Assembly: GCA_964583615.1 (NCBI GenBank)
Contig: CAZOWM010000009.1
Location: forward strand, 1-64,000
Source of the DNA: CAZOWM01 sp964583615
GTDB lineage: Bacteria; Spirochaetota; B62-G9; DRHN01
Direction: 5' to 3'
Length of the DNA: 64,000 nucleotides
Shown here: positions 32,450 to 39,945 of the stretch, piece by piece
Layout of the letters: every line of letters starts with the position of its first letter
Numbering within the stretch: position 1 is the stretch's first letter
The notes under the pieces: model-generated
What the model was told of the DNA's origin: nothing
Databases searched by the model: none
The model's input: the letters and a program-made list of their open reading frames with translations, nothing else
Translations under genes and position numbers: made by a program

Positions 32450-33199
32450 ATGGCACATATGGCGAGGATAGGGAAGAAGAGAAGAAGGGGATCTCCGGCG
32501 TGGATGGTCACATACGGAGATATGACAACCCTTCTCCTTACCTTTTTCATTCTCATGTTCACCACTGCGGAAATCGAGGGAAGGGAGCTGCAGCTTATTC
32601 TCTCTGCATTCAGAGGTTCGCTCGGCATGTTTACCGGAGGGATGACTCTTTCGGAAGGGGAACTTGCGGAGCTCGGACAGCAGGTGGAAACTTTGCCTGC
32701 CAAGGAGAGAGGTGACCAGCTCGCTAAGGCTATAGAGAAAGCGGTATCGATCTTTAAACCTGAAGTAAAGAGCAGGAGGGTCAAGATCACCGAGGATGAA
32801 AGGGGGATCGTCATCTCGCTTGTAGCGGATGCGTTTTACCGCTCCGGCAGCGCTGAGCTCACAGATGAGGGACTGCGCGTTGTGGACAAGATCGGACGGT
32901 TTCTCTCTGGGCCTGATTTCCGGGATAACGTCATCAGGATCGAGGGGCACACGGACAACACTCCCATTTCCTCCTCGAGCGACTCATATGCACGCTATCC
33001 GACGAACTGGGAGCTCTCTGCGGGCCGCGCAGTACTCATCGCGCGGATTCTCACCGAGGAACACAACATTCGGGGAAGAAACATTCAGGCGATCGGGTAC
33101 GGTGAGTTTCAGCCCGTTGAAAGCAACGATATTGAGGAAGGAAGGGCGTACAACAGAAGAATTGAAATCGTCATCATGAGGCAAAAAGAGTACTCATAA
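32450..33199 (+). CDS. motB: Flagellar stator protein MotB
   Basis: 249 residues. One membrane helix (about 24-42) preceded by SPAWMVTYGDMTTLLLTFFI; the Asp at residue 24 is the ion-carrying residue of the stator. The OmpA-like peptidoglycan-binding domain spans about 120-240 (YRSGSAELTDEGLRVVDKIG, IRIEGHTDNTPI, NWELSAGRAVLIARIL, RAYNRRIEIVIM). The 51-base gap from motA is AT-rich and contains TTGATT followed by TATAC/TACATT, a possible weak internal promoter. Confidence 0.96.
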   Translation: MAHMARIGKKRRRGSPAWMVTYGDMTTLLLTFFILMFTTAEIEGRELQLILSAFRGSLGMFTGGMTLSEGELAELGQQVETLPAKERGDQLAKAIEKAVSIFKPEVKSRRVKITEDERGIVISLVADAFYRSGSAELTDEGLRVVDKIGRFLSGPDFRDNVIRIEGHTDNTPISSSSDSYARYPTNWELSAGRAVLIARILTEEHNIRGRNIQAIGYGEFQPVESNDIEEGRAYNRRIEIVIMRQKEYS

Positions 33200-33267
33200 C
33201 CATATGATTTTCAGGCAATTGTGCATTATACTGAGGTGTGTAAAGATCACTGAAAAGGGGTCTGTCC

Positions 33268-33819
33268 ATGGGTGATACTGAAGAAACCATTGAGGACATA
33301 GAGGCAACAGCGGAAGAGGAGGAAACGCTCGAAGCGGGGGCGCAGAGGCGGCGTTTTTTAGGCCCTCCCGTGATCAGGACACTGCTCTATATCGCTGCCG
33401 CGCTCGTTTTGATCATCATATCCGCAACCGTCGCATATTTCGTTGCACAGCGGGTAGGAACTCCGCCGAGCACTGAAAAATATTCACCGGAAGTGACGGA
33501 AAAGGCGAAGCCGCTTATGTATTTTCCAATGGAATCATTCAGCGTCAACACGAGTGATACGGACGAGCAGCATTTCATGAAGGTGGAGATACAGCTCGGC
33601 TACGACGAGGGAAAAGCAGAGCTGCAGCAGGAGATTCTCAAACGGAGACCGGAAATTCGCGATATTGTTATTTCCATTGTCGGAGCGAAGAAATACAGTG
33701 ATCTCGACACACAGGATGAAAGGGAGGAGCTAAAAAAGGAGATTCTCAACAGAATCAACGCAATTCTCCAGGCGGGAAAGATCAAGAAGGTCGTGTTCAC
33801 GGATTTTGTTTTAACGTAG
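33268..33819 (+). CDS. fliL: Flagellar basal body-associated protein FliL
   Basis: 183 residues. FliL surrounds or steadies the stator. An acidic cytoplasmic start (about 1-35), one membrane helix (about 36-58, LLYIAAALVLIIISATVAYF), and a periplasmic stomatin-like domain (YFPMESFSVNTSDTDEQHFM, KVEIQLGYDEGKAELQQEIL, ILQAGKIKKVVFTDFVL). Start ATG 33268 follows AAAGGGG. Confidence 0.95.
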   Translation: MGDTEETIEDIEATAEEEETLEAGAQRRRFLGPPVIRTLLYIAAALVLIIISATVAYFVAQRVGTPPSTEKYSPEVTEKAKPLMYFPMESFSVNTSDTDEQHFMKVEIQLGYDEGKAELQQEILKRRPEIRDIVISIVGAKKYSDLDTQDEREELKKEILNRINAILQAGKIKKVVFTDFVLT

Positions 33820-33833
33820 AATCTTCAGGCCTG

Positions 33834-33886
33834 TTGATTTTTTTGTGTAATTATGTATTATTGTGAGAGAGGCGGTACATCGCCTC
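33834..33886 (+). promoter_or_regulatory. Candidate internal promoter and leader hairpin before fliM
   Basis: -35 TTGATT (33834-33839), 16-base spacer, -10 TATTAT (33856-33861). Just downstream is the hairpin GAGGCG-GTACAT-CGCCTC (33869-33886), which would lie in the 5' leader of an fliM message. The 94-base gap before fliM is longer than most in the operon. Internal initiation is an inference from these boxes. Confidence 0.45.
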
Positions 33887-33913
33887 ACATTATTGAAACA
33901 GAGGAAAACTCGA

Positions 33914-34939
33914 ATGACCGAAGTGCTGTCTCAGGATGAGATAGATCAGCTTCTTACCGCCATTTCAACGGGCGAGGTTGAGGGTGATGAAGCACTGCGC
34001 AAGGCCGAAACGCGTAAGATAAAGATCTACGATTTCAAACGGCCTGACAAGTTCTCAAAAGACCAAATCAGGACGCTTCAGATGATGCACGAGACGTTTG
34101 CGCGTCTCACCACAACTTCACTTTCGGCCCAGCTCCGCACGATCGTACACGTACATGTGGCGTCCGTGGACCAGCTGACGTACGAGGAATTCCTCCGGTC
34201 CATACCAAACCCGACTACCCTCGCCGTAATAAACATGGATCCGTTGAAGGGGAGTTCGATCCTTGAGATCGATCCGTCGATCACCTTTACGATCATCGAC
34301 AGGCTGTTCGGCGGCCCAGGAGAAGCGGCAAAGATCAACCGGGAGCTGACGGACATCGAACTCTCCGTAATCGAAGGGATCATCGTGCGGATCCTCGGGA
34401 ACCTGAGAGAAGCATGGTCGAACGTGATCGATCTGCGTCCAAGGCTTGGAAATATCGAAACCAATCCACAGTTTGCGCAAATCGTGCCTCCGAGCGATAT
34501 GGTGGTGTTGATAACCCTCGAAACAAAGGTCGGTGATGTTGAGGGAATGACGAACTTCTGCATTCCCTATCTCACAATAGAGCCAATCATCTCAAAACTC
34601 TCCGCGCAGTACTGGTATTCGAGCATACGAAAGGGAGGGACAACGGAAAACCTCGCGATTTTGAAAAAAAGACTCGATACGGTCTTCGTGTCCCTGGTTG
34701 CAGAGCTCGGCGGCCTTGAGATAAGCGTGCGGGACGTGCTGAGCCTTCAAAAGGGTGACTTTATCAAACTCGCACATACAAAGGTCGACGATGAGATGGA
34801 GCTCAAAATTGGAGGCATGCGAAAGTTTTATGCACGCCCGGGTGTGGTGGGCAACCATCTGGCTGTGCAGATTACCAGAAGACTTGAATCAGGCATGGAT
34901 GAATACCAGATATTCAAAGAAATAGAAGGAGGGGAATAG
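33914..34939 (+). CDS. fliM: Flagellar motor switch protein FliM
   Basis: 341 residues. Switch-complex protein that binds CheY-P through its N-terminus. The first residues, MTEVLSQDEIDQLLTAIS, are the CheY-binding motif. The CheC-like middle domain and the C-terminal SpoA domain follow (DLRPRLGNIETNPQFAQIVP, then LSLQKGDFIKLAH). ATG 33914 is chosen: GAGG lies nine bases before it, and the protein then starts at the conserved motif. fliY begins one base after the stop. Confidence 0.97.
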   Translation: MTEVLSQDEIDQLLTAISTGEVEGDEALRKAETRKIKIYDFKRPDKFSKDQIRTLQMMHETFARLTTTSLSAQLRTIVHVHVASVDQLTYEEFLRSIPNPTTLAVINMDPLKGSSILEIDPSITFTIIDRLFGGPGEAAKINRELTDIELSVIEGIIVRILGNLREAWSNVIDLRPRLGNIETNPQFAQIVPPSDMVVLITLETKVGDVEGMTNFCIPYLTIEPIISKLSAQYWYSSIRKGGTTENLAILKKRLDTVFVSLVAELGGLEISVRDVLSLQKGDFIKLAHTKVDDEMELKIGGMRKFYARPGVVGNHLAVQITRRLESGMDEYQIFKEIEGGE

Positions 34940-34940
34940 C

Positions 34941-36023
34941 ATGAGCGATGGTTCTCTTTCCCAGGAAGAAATAGATGCTCTTCTGCAGGGTGCGGATGAT
35001 CTCGGTGCCGCGATCGAACCAGAAGAAACTCCCGGCGGTATGAAGAGCTTTGAGAAGAACCAGTTTCATTCCCTGTGCGTGGAAGCAGCACAGGCAATGG
35101 GAACGACACTCTCCACAATAACGGGGAAGACTGCTCAGATATCGAATCCCCGTCTTGAGGTGCTGACAAGAGATGATTATACGACCCAGGTTTCCGGAAA
35201 GCTCATTCAGGTAAGCGCAAATTACAACGAGGGGATCCTGGGAGGCCACTCCTATATTATCACCGAACCTGCAGCAAAGCAGATTGCTGCGCTGATGATG
35301 GCACAGGAAGAAGATGAGGGCGCACTCACAGAGATGGCGCTTTCCGCCCTTACCGAGGGGTTCAGTCAGATGTCAGGCGCATCCACAAATGTGATAGAGG
35401 AAAAAATCGGAAGGCAGGTAAAAACCGAAGGTCCAAGGGCTGAAGTGAGAGAAACCCCTGCTGAACTCATGACTCCGGAAGGTCACTTCATGCGAGTACG
35501 CTACAATTTTGTTTCAAACGGAAACAGTTCGTTTATCGATGAAATCGTAGACATGGAAGCAGTTGAGGTGATTTCTCAGGAAGGCGCACAAAGCGAAGTC
35601 AGTTTTCAGTCTGAAAGCGCAGGATCACAGTCGGATATATTTCAGGCAGGGCTCCAGCAGAGCGTACCATCCTTTAATCTGGGAGCAGAGTCAGGGGCGG
35701 GAAATGTTGGAGTACAACCCGTGCAGTTTGCGCCGCTTTCTCATGGACCGCAACCTGAGGTTACAGGGAACATCGGCCTTCTGATGGACGTTTCCATGCA
35801 GCTCACTGTAGAGCTGGGGCGCACGAAAATGCTTATAAAGGACATACTCGGAATGGGTGAGGGGACGATTGTTGAGCTCGATAAGCTTGCAGGAGAACCT
35901 GTCGATCTTCTCGTGAACGGAAAGCTTATTGCGAAAGGAGAAGTGGTTGTAATCGACGAGAATTTCGGCGTGCGTGTAACGGATATCATCAGTCCGATGG
36001 AGAGAATAAGCAATCTCGAGTAG
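34941..36023 (+). CDS. fliY: Flagellar motor switch protein FliN/FliY
   Basis: 360 residues, much longer than plain FliN (about 130), so it is a FliY type. An N-terminal SLSQEEIDALLQG motif resembling that of FliM is followed by a CheC-like domain (about 40-205). A Gln/Ser/Gly-rich linker (205-265) leads to the SpoA domain (DVSMQLTVELGRTKMLIKDI, LGMGEGTIVELDKLAGEPVD, VVVIDENFGVRVTDII). In CheC-type phosphatases an E-x-x-N pair acts on CheY-P; here the matching helix reads LTEGFSQMSGAS, with Ser in place of Asn by eye, so phosphatase activity is uncertain. Confidence 0.92.
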   Translation: MSDGSLSQEEIDALLQGADDLGAAIEPEETPGGMKSFEKNQFHSLCVEAAQAMGTTLSTITGKTAQISNPRLEVLTRDDYTTQVSGKLIQVSANYNEGILGGHSYIITEPAAKQIAALMMAQEEDEGALTEMALSALTEGFSQMSGASTNVIEEKIGRQVKTEGPRAEVRETPAELMTPEGHFMRVRYNFVSNGNSSFIDEIVDMEAVEVISQEGAQSEVSFQSESAGSQSDIFQAGLQQSVPSFNLGAESGAGNVGVQPVQFAPLSHGPQPEVTGNIGLLMDVSMQLTVELGRTKMLIKDILGMGEGTIVELDKLAGEPVDLLVNGKLIAKGEVVVIDENFGVRVTDIISPMERISNLE

Positions 36024-36100
36024 GACTGCACGCAGGCATTTTGCCGGATGGGCATGGGAAAGTGCATACCGGTGAATACATCAGACGGGAGGGGAAATTA

Positions 36101-36763
36101 TTGGCACGTTCTCGGGGGGGGGGAGTCCGCACACGCAGTAAACACCTTCTGAGTGGAATTCTTTACGTCCTCGTTTTTTTATTTTTTCTCATACCGCAGC
36201 TTCTCCCTGCACAGGAGACGGGTCCTTCAGAAATTCCATCATCCTCTCCCGTGGGTGAACAGGATCAAACAACTAGCCAGGAGACCCAACAGCAGACTGC
36301 TCCAGACTACGAGTACACTGAACCTGAATTCGGAGAAAACAGGCTCTCCTACCCTATGCTTGTGCTCCGTACGATTGCGGTTCTCGCAGTCATCATTGTG
36401 GGAATGTATCTTGTATTTCGCTTCCTGGTGAAAAAACGGCATCCCTTTATTCAAGAATCCGAGATTATAAAAGTGCTTGCACATTTTCAGATCGCAGCGA
36501 ATAAATCCATTCAGATTGTTGAAATCGCGGAAAAAATGCTCGTTCTGGGGATCAGCGATTCGAATATAAATCTCATCACCACTATTGAAGAAAAGGAAAC
36601 GATAGACAGAATTCGGCTTCTGAGAAGCAAGGAATCACAGGGAGGGGGGTCGTTTCGCGAGCAGTTCCTCAGGCTTATCGGCGGGAGGACATTCCCGAAG
36701 TCTTCACAGATATCCTATTTTGATAATTACAAGAAGAGGATAAACCGGATGAAGAAGCTATAA
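36101..36763 (+). CDS. fliO: Flagellar biosynthesis protein FliO (FliZ)
   Basis: 220 residues from TTG 36101, with GGGAGGGG eight bases upstream. A signal-like hydrophobic stretch (about 18-37, LLSGILYVLVFLFFLIPQL) ends in PAQ, followed by a Gln/Thr/Pro-rich spacer and a membrane helix at about 90-108 (LRTIAVLAVIIVGMYLVFRF). The FliO domain follows with a LVLGISDSNINLI motif. FliO helps assemble the FliP ring. Ten consecutive G residues lie at codons 5-8, just after the start. No downstream in-frame start is available before the hydrophobic segment, so slippage there would disrupt the product. Confidence 0.85.
   Translation: MARSRGGGVRTRSKHLLSGILYVLVFLFFLIPQLLPAQETGPSEIPSSSPVGEQDQTTSQETQQQTAPDYEYTEPEFGENRLSYPMLVLRTIAVLAVIIVGMYLVFRFLVKKRHPFIQESEIIKVLAHFQIAANKSIQIVEIAEKMLVLGISDSNINLITTIEEKETIDRIRLLRSKESQGGGSFREQFLRLIGGRTFPKSSQISYFDNYKKRINRMKKL
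36114..36123. repeat. Homopolymeric G tract (ten bases) in the 5' end of fliO
   Basis: Ten G in a row, at codons 5-8 of the TTG 36101 frame (Arg-Gly-Gly-Gly). At this length the gene is in frame. Poly-G tracts of this size are known sites of slipped-strand length change in Treponema and other bacteria. Confidence 0.9.
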
Positions 36764-36832
36764 TTTTTTGCCATTATTGTATGAATAAATATAACTTTTA
36801 AAAACAACTTTAAGCTGTATATGGGAGGGGAA

Positions 36833-37615
36833 ATGAGGAAAAGGAAAAAATGGGCCTTAAAAGTCCTTGCTTTTGTGACACCTCTTCTCTTCTTTCTCCT
36901 TATTGCTTCCCCATTCACCGCTGTGAGCCAGGAACGCATACCTATACCGAGAATAGGCATTACGCTCGACGAAGCGCAGGAACCTCGAGATGTCGCACTG
37001 TCGCTCGAGATTCTCTTCTTACTCACTGTTCTCACACTTGCACCTGCGATTATTATCTCCGTGACTTCCTTCACGCGGATTGCAATCGTATTTTCATTTA
37101 TTCGAAGAGCACTCTCAACTCAGCAGGAGCCTCCAAACCAGATCCTGATGGGCCTTGCTATCTTTCTCACAATTTTCATCATGGCCCCGACCATTATAGA
37201 GGTCAACAATGTGGCCGTCAAACCCTATTTTGCTGATGAGATAAATGCAGTGGAGATGTATCAGAGAGGGATCGTTCCTGTCAGAGAGTTCATGTTCAGA
37301 CAGACGCGCGAGAAAGATATCGCTCTCTTTTTAAATCTCGGGAATGTGGCGCGGCCGGCAACACAGGAAGACGTACCGACGTATGTGCTGGTTCCTGCGT
37401 TCATCATCAGTGAACTGACAACGGCTTTCAAAATAGGAATACTCCTGTTTATTCCGTTTATCGTAATCGATCTTGTAGTCGCGAGTACTCTTATGTCGAT
37501 GGGAATCATCTTTTTGCCACCTGTAATGATCTCTCTTCCCTTCAAGCTAATCTTGTTTATTCTCGTGGACGGGTGGCATCTACTTACGTACCAGATCGTA
37601 AACAGTTTTCGATAA
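36833..37615 (+). CDS. fliP: Flagellar export gate protein FliP
   Basis: 260 residues. Core of the export gate. A signal peptide at the start (basic MRKRKKWALKV, hydrophobic to about 29, ending AVSQ) is usual for FliP. Four membrane helices follow with LFLLTVLTLAPAIIISVTSFTRIAIVFSF in the first pair and the C-terminal IPFIVIDLVVASTLMSMGII and LLTYQIVNSF segments. Start ATG 36833 has GGAGG just before; ATG 36821 is the alternative. A 69-base AT-rich gap separates it from fliO and contains a TATAAT-like box. Confidence 0.96.
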   Translation: MRKRKKWALKVLAFVTPLLFFLLIASPFTAVSQERIPIPRIGITLDEAQEPRDVALSLEILFLLTVLTLAPAIIISVTSFTRIAIVFSFIRRALSTQQEPPNQILMGLAIFLTIFIMAPTIIEVNNVAVKPYFADEINAVEMYQRGIVPVREFMFRQTREKDIALFLNLGNVARPATQEDVPTYVLVPAFIISELTTAFKIGILLFIPFIVIDLVVASTLMSMGIIFLPPVMISLPFKLILFILVDGWHLLTYQIVNSFR

Positions 37616-37628
37616 TGAGGAGTGATTC

Positions 37629-37898
37629 ATGACAGTAGGATTTGTCGCAAATATCGTCAGTCGGGCGGTTTTTCAGATACTGCTCATGGCGGCGCCGATG
37701 CTCGGTCTGAGTATGCTGGTCGGTCTGATCATAAGCATATTTCAGGCAACTACATCGATTCAGGAGCAGACGCTCACTTTCGTACCGAAGATCGTTGTTG
37801 TGCTCGGGTCTCTCATCGTATTCGGGGCATGGCTCTTCAACAGCATGATCAACTTTACGATGCGTATCTTCGGTTATATTCCGGAAATGATACGCTGA
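37629..37898 (+). CDS. fliQ: Flagellar export gate protein FliQ
   Basis: 89 residues, two membrane helices (about 15-37 and 52-74). Family pattern APMLGLSMLVGLIISIFQAT, TSIQEQTLTFVPKIVVV and LFNSMINFTMRIF. Two bases from fliR. Part of the FliP-FliQ-FliR channel. Confidence 0.97.
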   Translation: MTVGFVANIVSRAVFQILLMAAPMLGLSMLVGLIISIFQATTSIQEQTLTFVPKIVVVLGSLIVFGAWLFNSMINFTMRIFGYIPEMIR

Positions 37899-37899
37899 T

Positions 37900-38676
37900 A
37901 TGGATTTCTTTGTAAACAATTTCCAAATTTTTCTTCTCATCTTTGTGAGAATGGTAGGAGTATTCGTGGTTGCACCGTTTTTTTCGAGCGGTGCAGTTCC
38001 TCTCAGGATACGGATGGTGCTCGCAGTATACATTACTGCGTGTATCTTTCCTGTGGTGGCGGCTTCCTTTGGCCCGGTGCCTGAGAACATGTACGAATAC
38101 GCATTCCTGATAGGATCTGAAGCAGTAATCGGAATTCTTATCGGATTCCTGCTGTCGATCATTTTTGCAGCCTTTCAGCTTGCTGCACGGTTTTTCAGTT
38201 TCCAGATGGCACTCGGAATTGCTGAGGTGATCGATCCGGTTTCAGAAGTCGGGATCACGCTTGTGGGGCAGCTGTGGACACTCATGGGAATTATGATTTT
38301 TATCGCGATCAATGGCCCTCATATGCTGGTCATGGCAACCTTTGACAGCTATCAAACGATAAAGATCTTCAGTATTGCGGCGCACGGAGAAGCGGTGATG
38401 AAAGCGGTGATCGATGCATTTGGCGCGATGTTCCTTGTTGCCCTGAAACTCTCGTTTCCGATTCTCATCACGCTTTTTTTACTCGCAATCGTGTTGGGGC
38501 TTCTAGCGAAGGCTGCACCGCAGATGAACATTTTCATGGTCGGGTTTCCTATCCAGATCGGTGTCGGTCTTTTAGTGATGGTTGCGGTGCTTGGGGCAAT
38601 TGCGTTCGGAATGAGCAGTGCACTCAACAGGGCATTCGAAAATCTTGTCACCTTCATCGCTGCATTGGGAGGGTAG
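37900..38676 (+). CDS. fliR: Flagellar export gate protein FliR
   Basis: 258 residues with six or more hydrophobic segments. Matches FliR: FLLIFVRMVGVFVVAPFFSS, VPLRIRMVLAVYITACIFP, IGFLLSIIFAAFQLAARFFS, MALGIAEVIDP and LAKAAPQMNIFMVGFPIQIG. It completes the export gate with FliP and FliQ. Ten bases separate its stop from the flhB start. Confidence 0.97.
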   Translation: MDFFVNNFQIFLLIFVRMVGVFVVAPFFSSGAVPLRIRMVLAVYITACIFPVVAASFGPVPENMYEYAFLIGSEAVIGILIGFLLSIIFAAFQLAARFFSFQMALGIAEVIDPVSEVGITLVGQLWTLMGIMIFIAINGPHMLVMATFDSYQTIKIFSIAAHGEAVMKAVIDAFGAMFLVALKLSFPILITLFLLAIVLGLLAKAAPQMNIFMVGFPIQIGVGLLVMVAVLGAIAFGMSSALNRAFENLVTFIAALGG

Positions 38677-38686
38677 TGAAAAGTAC

Positions 38687-39850
38687 ATGGGTCATGAATG
38701 GACAGGACAAACTCTGGATGAGCTTTTCAGAAATACGCCTCTTTATTTTTCATTCGATCTTCAGCTGTTTGCAGCGGAGGATGAGGGGCGAACAGAAGAG
38801 CCGACAGAGTACAAGAAGCGGAAGGCACGTGAGGAGGGGAAAGTCGTCAAGACACCGGAACTTGCTTCGGCTCTCGTGATCCTTTTCGGTTTCTTCCTCA
38901 TTTTTATTTTCTCAAAAACCATATTCAAGACGAGCATGCAAATGATGGAATTTTACCTCGCACTCGTCCCGGATGTGGTCAACTCCGGGGAGAATATCCT
39001 TTTCCTTCTGAAGCCTTTGCTTCCCATTTTACTGAAGATAAGCGCGCCCATTCTTGTTGTGACGTTTCTTGCGGCCTTCATTGGAAATGTGGTGCAGGTT
39101 GGCTTCACTTTTTCTACAAAACCCATACAGCCGGACCTTACAAAAATCAATCCGAATCCGATTCGATTTTTTACGAAAATACTCTTCACGAGACAGGCGG
39201 CAATGAATCTTGCAAAGGCGGTTTTCAAGATTGCCGCCATATCAGTAGTAGCGTTTTTTCTCATACGGAAGGATATCCATCAGATCATGCAAACGATGGA
39301 TATGGGCGTACTGCAGGCCATGTACTTCTGCCTCATGATCGCTTTCAAGCTCGTTATGATCATCAGCGGAATACTGCTCGTGCTTTCAATACCGGATTAT
39401 TTCTTTCAGAGACATGAACACATCGAATCCCTGAAAATGACCCGCCAGGAACTCAAGGAGGAAAGGAAACTGCTGGAAGGGGACCCCCTGCTCAGGGCAC
39501 GAATGCGGGAGCGGCAGCGGGATTATGCGCGGAGAAGAATGATGGCTGAGGTTCCGAAAGCGGATGTGGTTATCACAAACCCCACCCACTATGCCGTGGC
39601 ACTGCAGTATAAAGAGTTGAAAATGCGGGCTCCCCTGTGCATTGCAAAGGGACGAGACATCATTGCCGAGAATATCAAGCGGATTGCGAAGGAAAATGAA
39701 GTGACCGTGGTCGAGAACAGGCCTCTGGCGAGGGAGCTGTACAGACGAGTGGAGATCGGAGATGAAATTCCGGAAGACCTCTTCACCGCAGTGGCCGAGG
39801 TGATCGCGTTTGTGTACAAGCTGAAGGGGAAGAAAGCGGTCATAGTTTAA
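38687..39850 (+). CDS. flhB: Flagellar export switch protein FlhB
   Basis: 387 residues, slightly longer than usual due to an N-terminal extension of about 30 residues before EDEGRTEEPTEYKKRKAREE. Four membrane helices (about 60-80, 110-135, 175-193, 215-237). The cytoplasmic domain carries the self-cleavage motif NPTH at 298-301 (VVITNPTHYAVALQY), which changes substrate choice from hook to filament. GGGAGGG lies 13 bases before ATG 38687. A 95-base gap leads to flhA. Confidence 0.96.
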   Translation: MGHEWTGQTLDELFRNTPLYFSFDLQLFAAEDEGRTEEPTEYKKRKAREEGKVVKTPELASALVILFGFFLIFIFSKTIFKTSMQMMEFYLALVPDVVNSGENILFLLKPLLPILLKISAPILVVTFLAAFIGNVVQVGFTFSTKPIQPDLTKINPNPIRFFTKILFTRQAAMNLAKAVFKIAAISVVAFFLIRKDIHQIMQTMDMGVLQAMYFCLMIAFKLVMIISGILLVLSIPDYFFQRHEHIESLKMTRQELKEERKLLEGDPLLRARMRERQRDYARRRMMAEVPKADVVITNPTHYAVALQYKELKMRAPLCIAKGRDIIAENIKRIAKENEVTVVENRPLARELYRRVEIGDEIPEDLFTAVAEVIAFVYKLKGKKAVIV

Positions 39851-39872
39851 TTTTTTCGATTTCATCCGATAC

Positions 39873-39878
39873 TATAAT
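39873..39878 (+). promoter_or_regulatory. Possible internal promoter before flhA
   Basis: A TATAAT box lies in the 95-base flhB-flhA gap. The -35 side is poor for sigma-70. The adjoining CCGATAC with TTTAAT upstream also resembles a weak sigma-28 promoter. This is tentative. Confidence 0.25.
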
Positions 39879-39945
39879 GAAGGACACTCGTAGAAAAAAG
39901 AGGTCACCATCAGATGTGAGATAGTGCACTGTCAGGGAGGGGATA

